NCBI RefSeq assembly: GCF_040783975.1
Contig: NZ_CP160631.1
Location: 1,550,001-1,614,000 of the forward strand
Reading direction: 5' to 3'
Length of the DNA stretch: 64,000 bases
Origin: Pantoea sp. Ep11b
GTDB taxonomy: Bacteria; Pseudomonadota; Gammaproteobacteria; Enterobacterales; Enterobacteriaceae
The notes below the pieces were generated by a model, which was given only the letters and a program-made list of their open reading frames with translations, was not told the DNA's origin and searched no databases. The translations under genes were made by a program, and so were the position numbers. Positions 63,547 through 64,000 of this stretch are shown here, in pieces (the first letter of the stretch is position 1; each line of letters begins with the position of its first letter).

Positions 63547-64000
63547 TTATTGAGGTTTATCGTCTGATAATTCAACGCTGTTTAACTGGCTCTTTTTGGG
63601 TCGCATCGTCAGCGTTGATCCGGCCGACGCGGCAATGATCGCCAGCAGGGCAAGCCACTGCAGCGCAGTCAGGGTCTCACCCAGAAAGAGCATACCTGAA
63701 AAGGCGGCCATCGCCGGCTCCAGGCTCATCAGCGTGCCAAAGATACGCGCCGGTAAGCGGGTCAGTGCAATCATCTCCAGAGAGTAGGGGATGGCACTGG
63801 AGAGCAGAGCAATCAGCAGGGCGAGCGGCATGACTTCCCACTGCCAGAGGCCACTTTCTGCGAAAAACACGCCCAGCGGCACAAAAATCACCGAAGCGAT
63901 CAGTGAACCGAGGGCGACCGTGGCCGGGCCATGCTCTGCGCCCGCCCGCTGACCTGCCAGAATATAAACCGCCCAGCAGGCACCGGCGCCGACGGCCAGC
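63547..64000 (-). CDS. rhtA: Threonine/homoserine exporter RhtA (partial)
   Basis: The reverse strand is open from the right edge to a stop at 63547, so about 150 C-terminal residues are visible. They form the second EamA (DMT) half: GAGACWAVYILAGQRAG, ALLSSAIPYSLEMIALTRLPARIFGTLMSLEPA and FLGETLTALQWLALLAIIAASAG. These are conserved in RhtA, which exports threonine and homoserine. Location next to dps matches E. coli. The N-terminal half lies beyond the window. Confidence 0.92.
   Translation of the reverse strand, partial: LAVGAGACWAVYILAGQRAGAEHGPATVALGSLIASVIFVPLGVFFAESGLWQWEVMPLALLIALLSSAIPYSLEMIALTRLPARIFGTLMSLEPAMAAFSGMLFLGETLTALQWLALLAIIAASAGSTLTMRPKKSQLNSVELSDDKPQ

Noticed and set aside
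1..64000. CRISPR arrays, tRNA or rRNA genes, insertion sequences, phage integrase or attachment sites
   Set aside because: None was seen on reading: no regularly spaced repeats, no cloverleaf-like or rRNA stretches, and no transposase or integrase frame.

Overview
The window is chromosomal DNA of a gamma-proteobacterium of the Enterobacterales, most likely Erwiniaceae and Pantoea-like. Nearly every core protein aligns with an E. coli K-12 counterpart (YbhN/ClsB/YbhP/YbhQ, RhlE, DusC, PbpG, YohC/YohD, Dld, BglX, YehZYXW, YohO, MlrA, DinG, YbiB, RlmF, GlnHPQ, Dps, RhtA). The accessory content differs: a histidine-utilisation (hut) cluster, chitobiase with chitoporin, and a PAAR-tipped lipase effector. 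The genus is an inference from gene content, not from a marker gene.

Layout. 1-3.4 kb: ybhN (cut by the left edge), clsB (ybhO), ybhP and divergent ybhQ. 3.5-8.8 kb: rhlE, dusC, a YhhS-type MFS exporter and a PiT phosphate transporter. 9.0-12.6 kb: a T6SS-type PAAR-DUF2235 lipase effector followed by two DUF2931 lipoproteins, with decayed copies of the effector tail. 12.6-18.4 kb: an L,D-transpeptidase, a GH15 enzyme, yohD, yohC and pbpG. 18.6-25.2 kb: a large MscS channel and a chiP-chb chitooligosaccharide pair. 25.5-30.7 kb: dld, bglX and an MpaB/DUF2236 protein. 30.8-33.6 kb: an AT-rich accessory stretch with two LuxR-like genes and unknown small genes. 33.6-39.2 kb: a SUFU-domain protein, a chemoreceptor with a FliA promoter, idi and an MFS transporter. 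39.4-44.1 kb: yehZYXW, yohO and mlrA. 44.2-48.6 kb: an XRE-cupin regulator with GNAT, dinG and ybiB. 48.6-58.3 kb: an M20 hydrolase and the hut genes. 58.4-64 kb: a flavin reductase, rlmF, glnHPQ, dps and rhtA (cut by the right edge).

How it works together. The hut genes encode a five-step route (HutH, HutU, HutI, HutF, HutG), with the deiminase/deformylase branch rather than formimidoylglutamase. They lie in divergent units around HutC, and three HutC-type palindromes sit in the two divergent promoter gaps. Chitoporin and chitobiase form a second small catabolic unit. glnHPQ carries NtrC- and sigma54-like elements, dps and yehZ carry sigmaS-like -10 boxes, dinG has a LexA box, and mlrA has a near-perfect MlrA box. 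The yohD to mlrA block keeps the whole E. coli b2136-to-b2127 order and strands but sits between rhlE and dinG, which are neighbours in E. coli.

Most unusual region: 9.0-12.6 kb, where an effector tail plus immunity unit appears to have been duplicated repeatedly. The second immunity copy has a lipobox substitution and a one-base homopolymer contraction. No rRNA, tRNA, CRISPR array or insertion sequence was seen. All calls are by reading; no database search was run.
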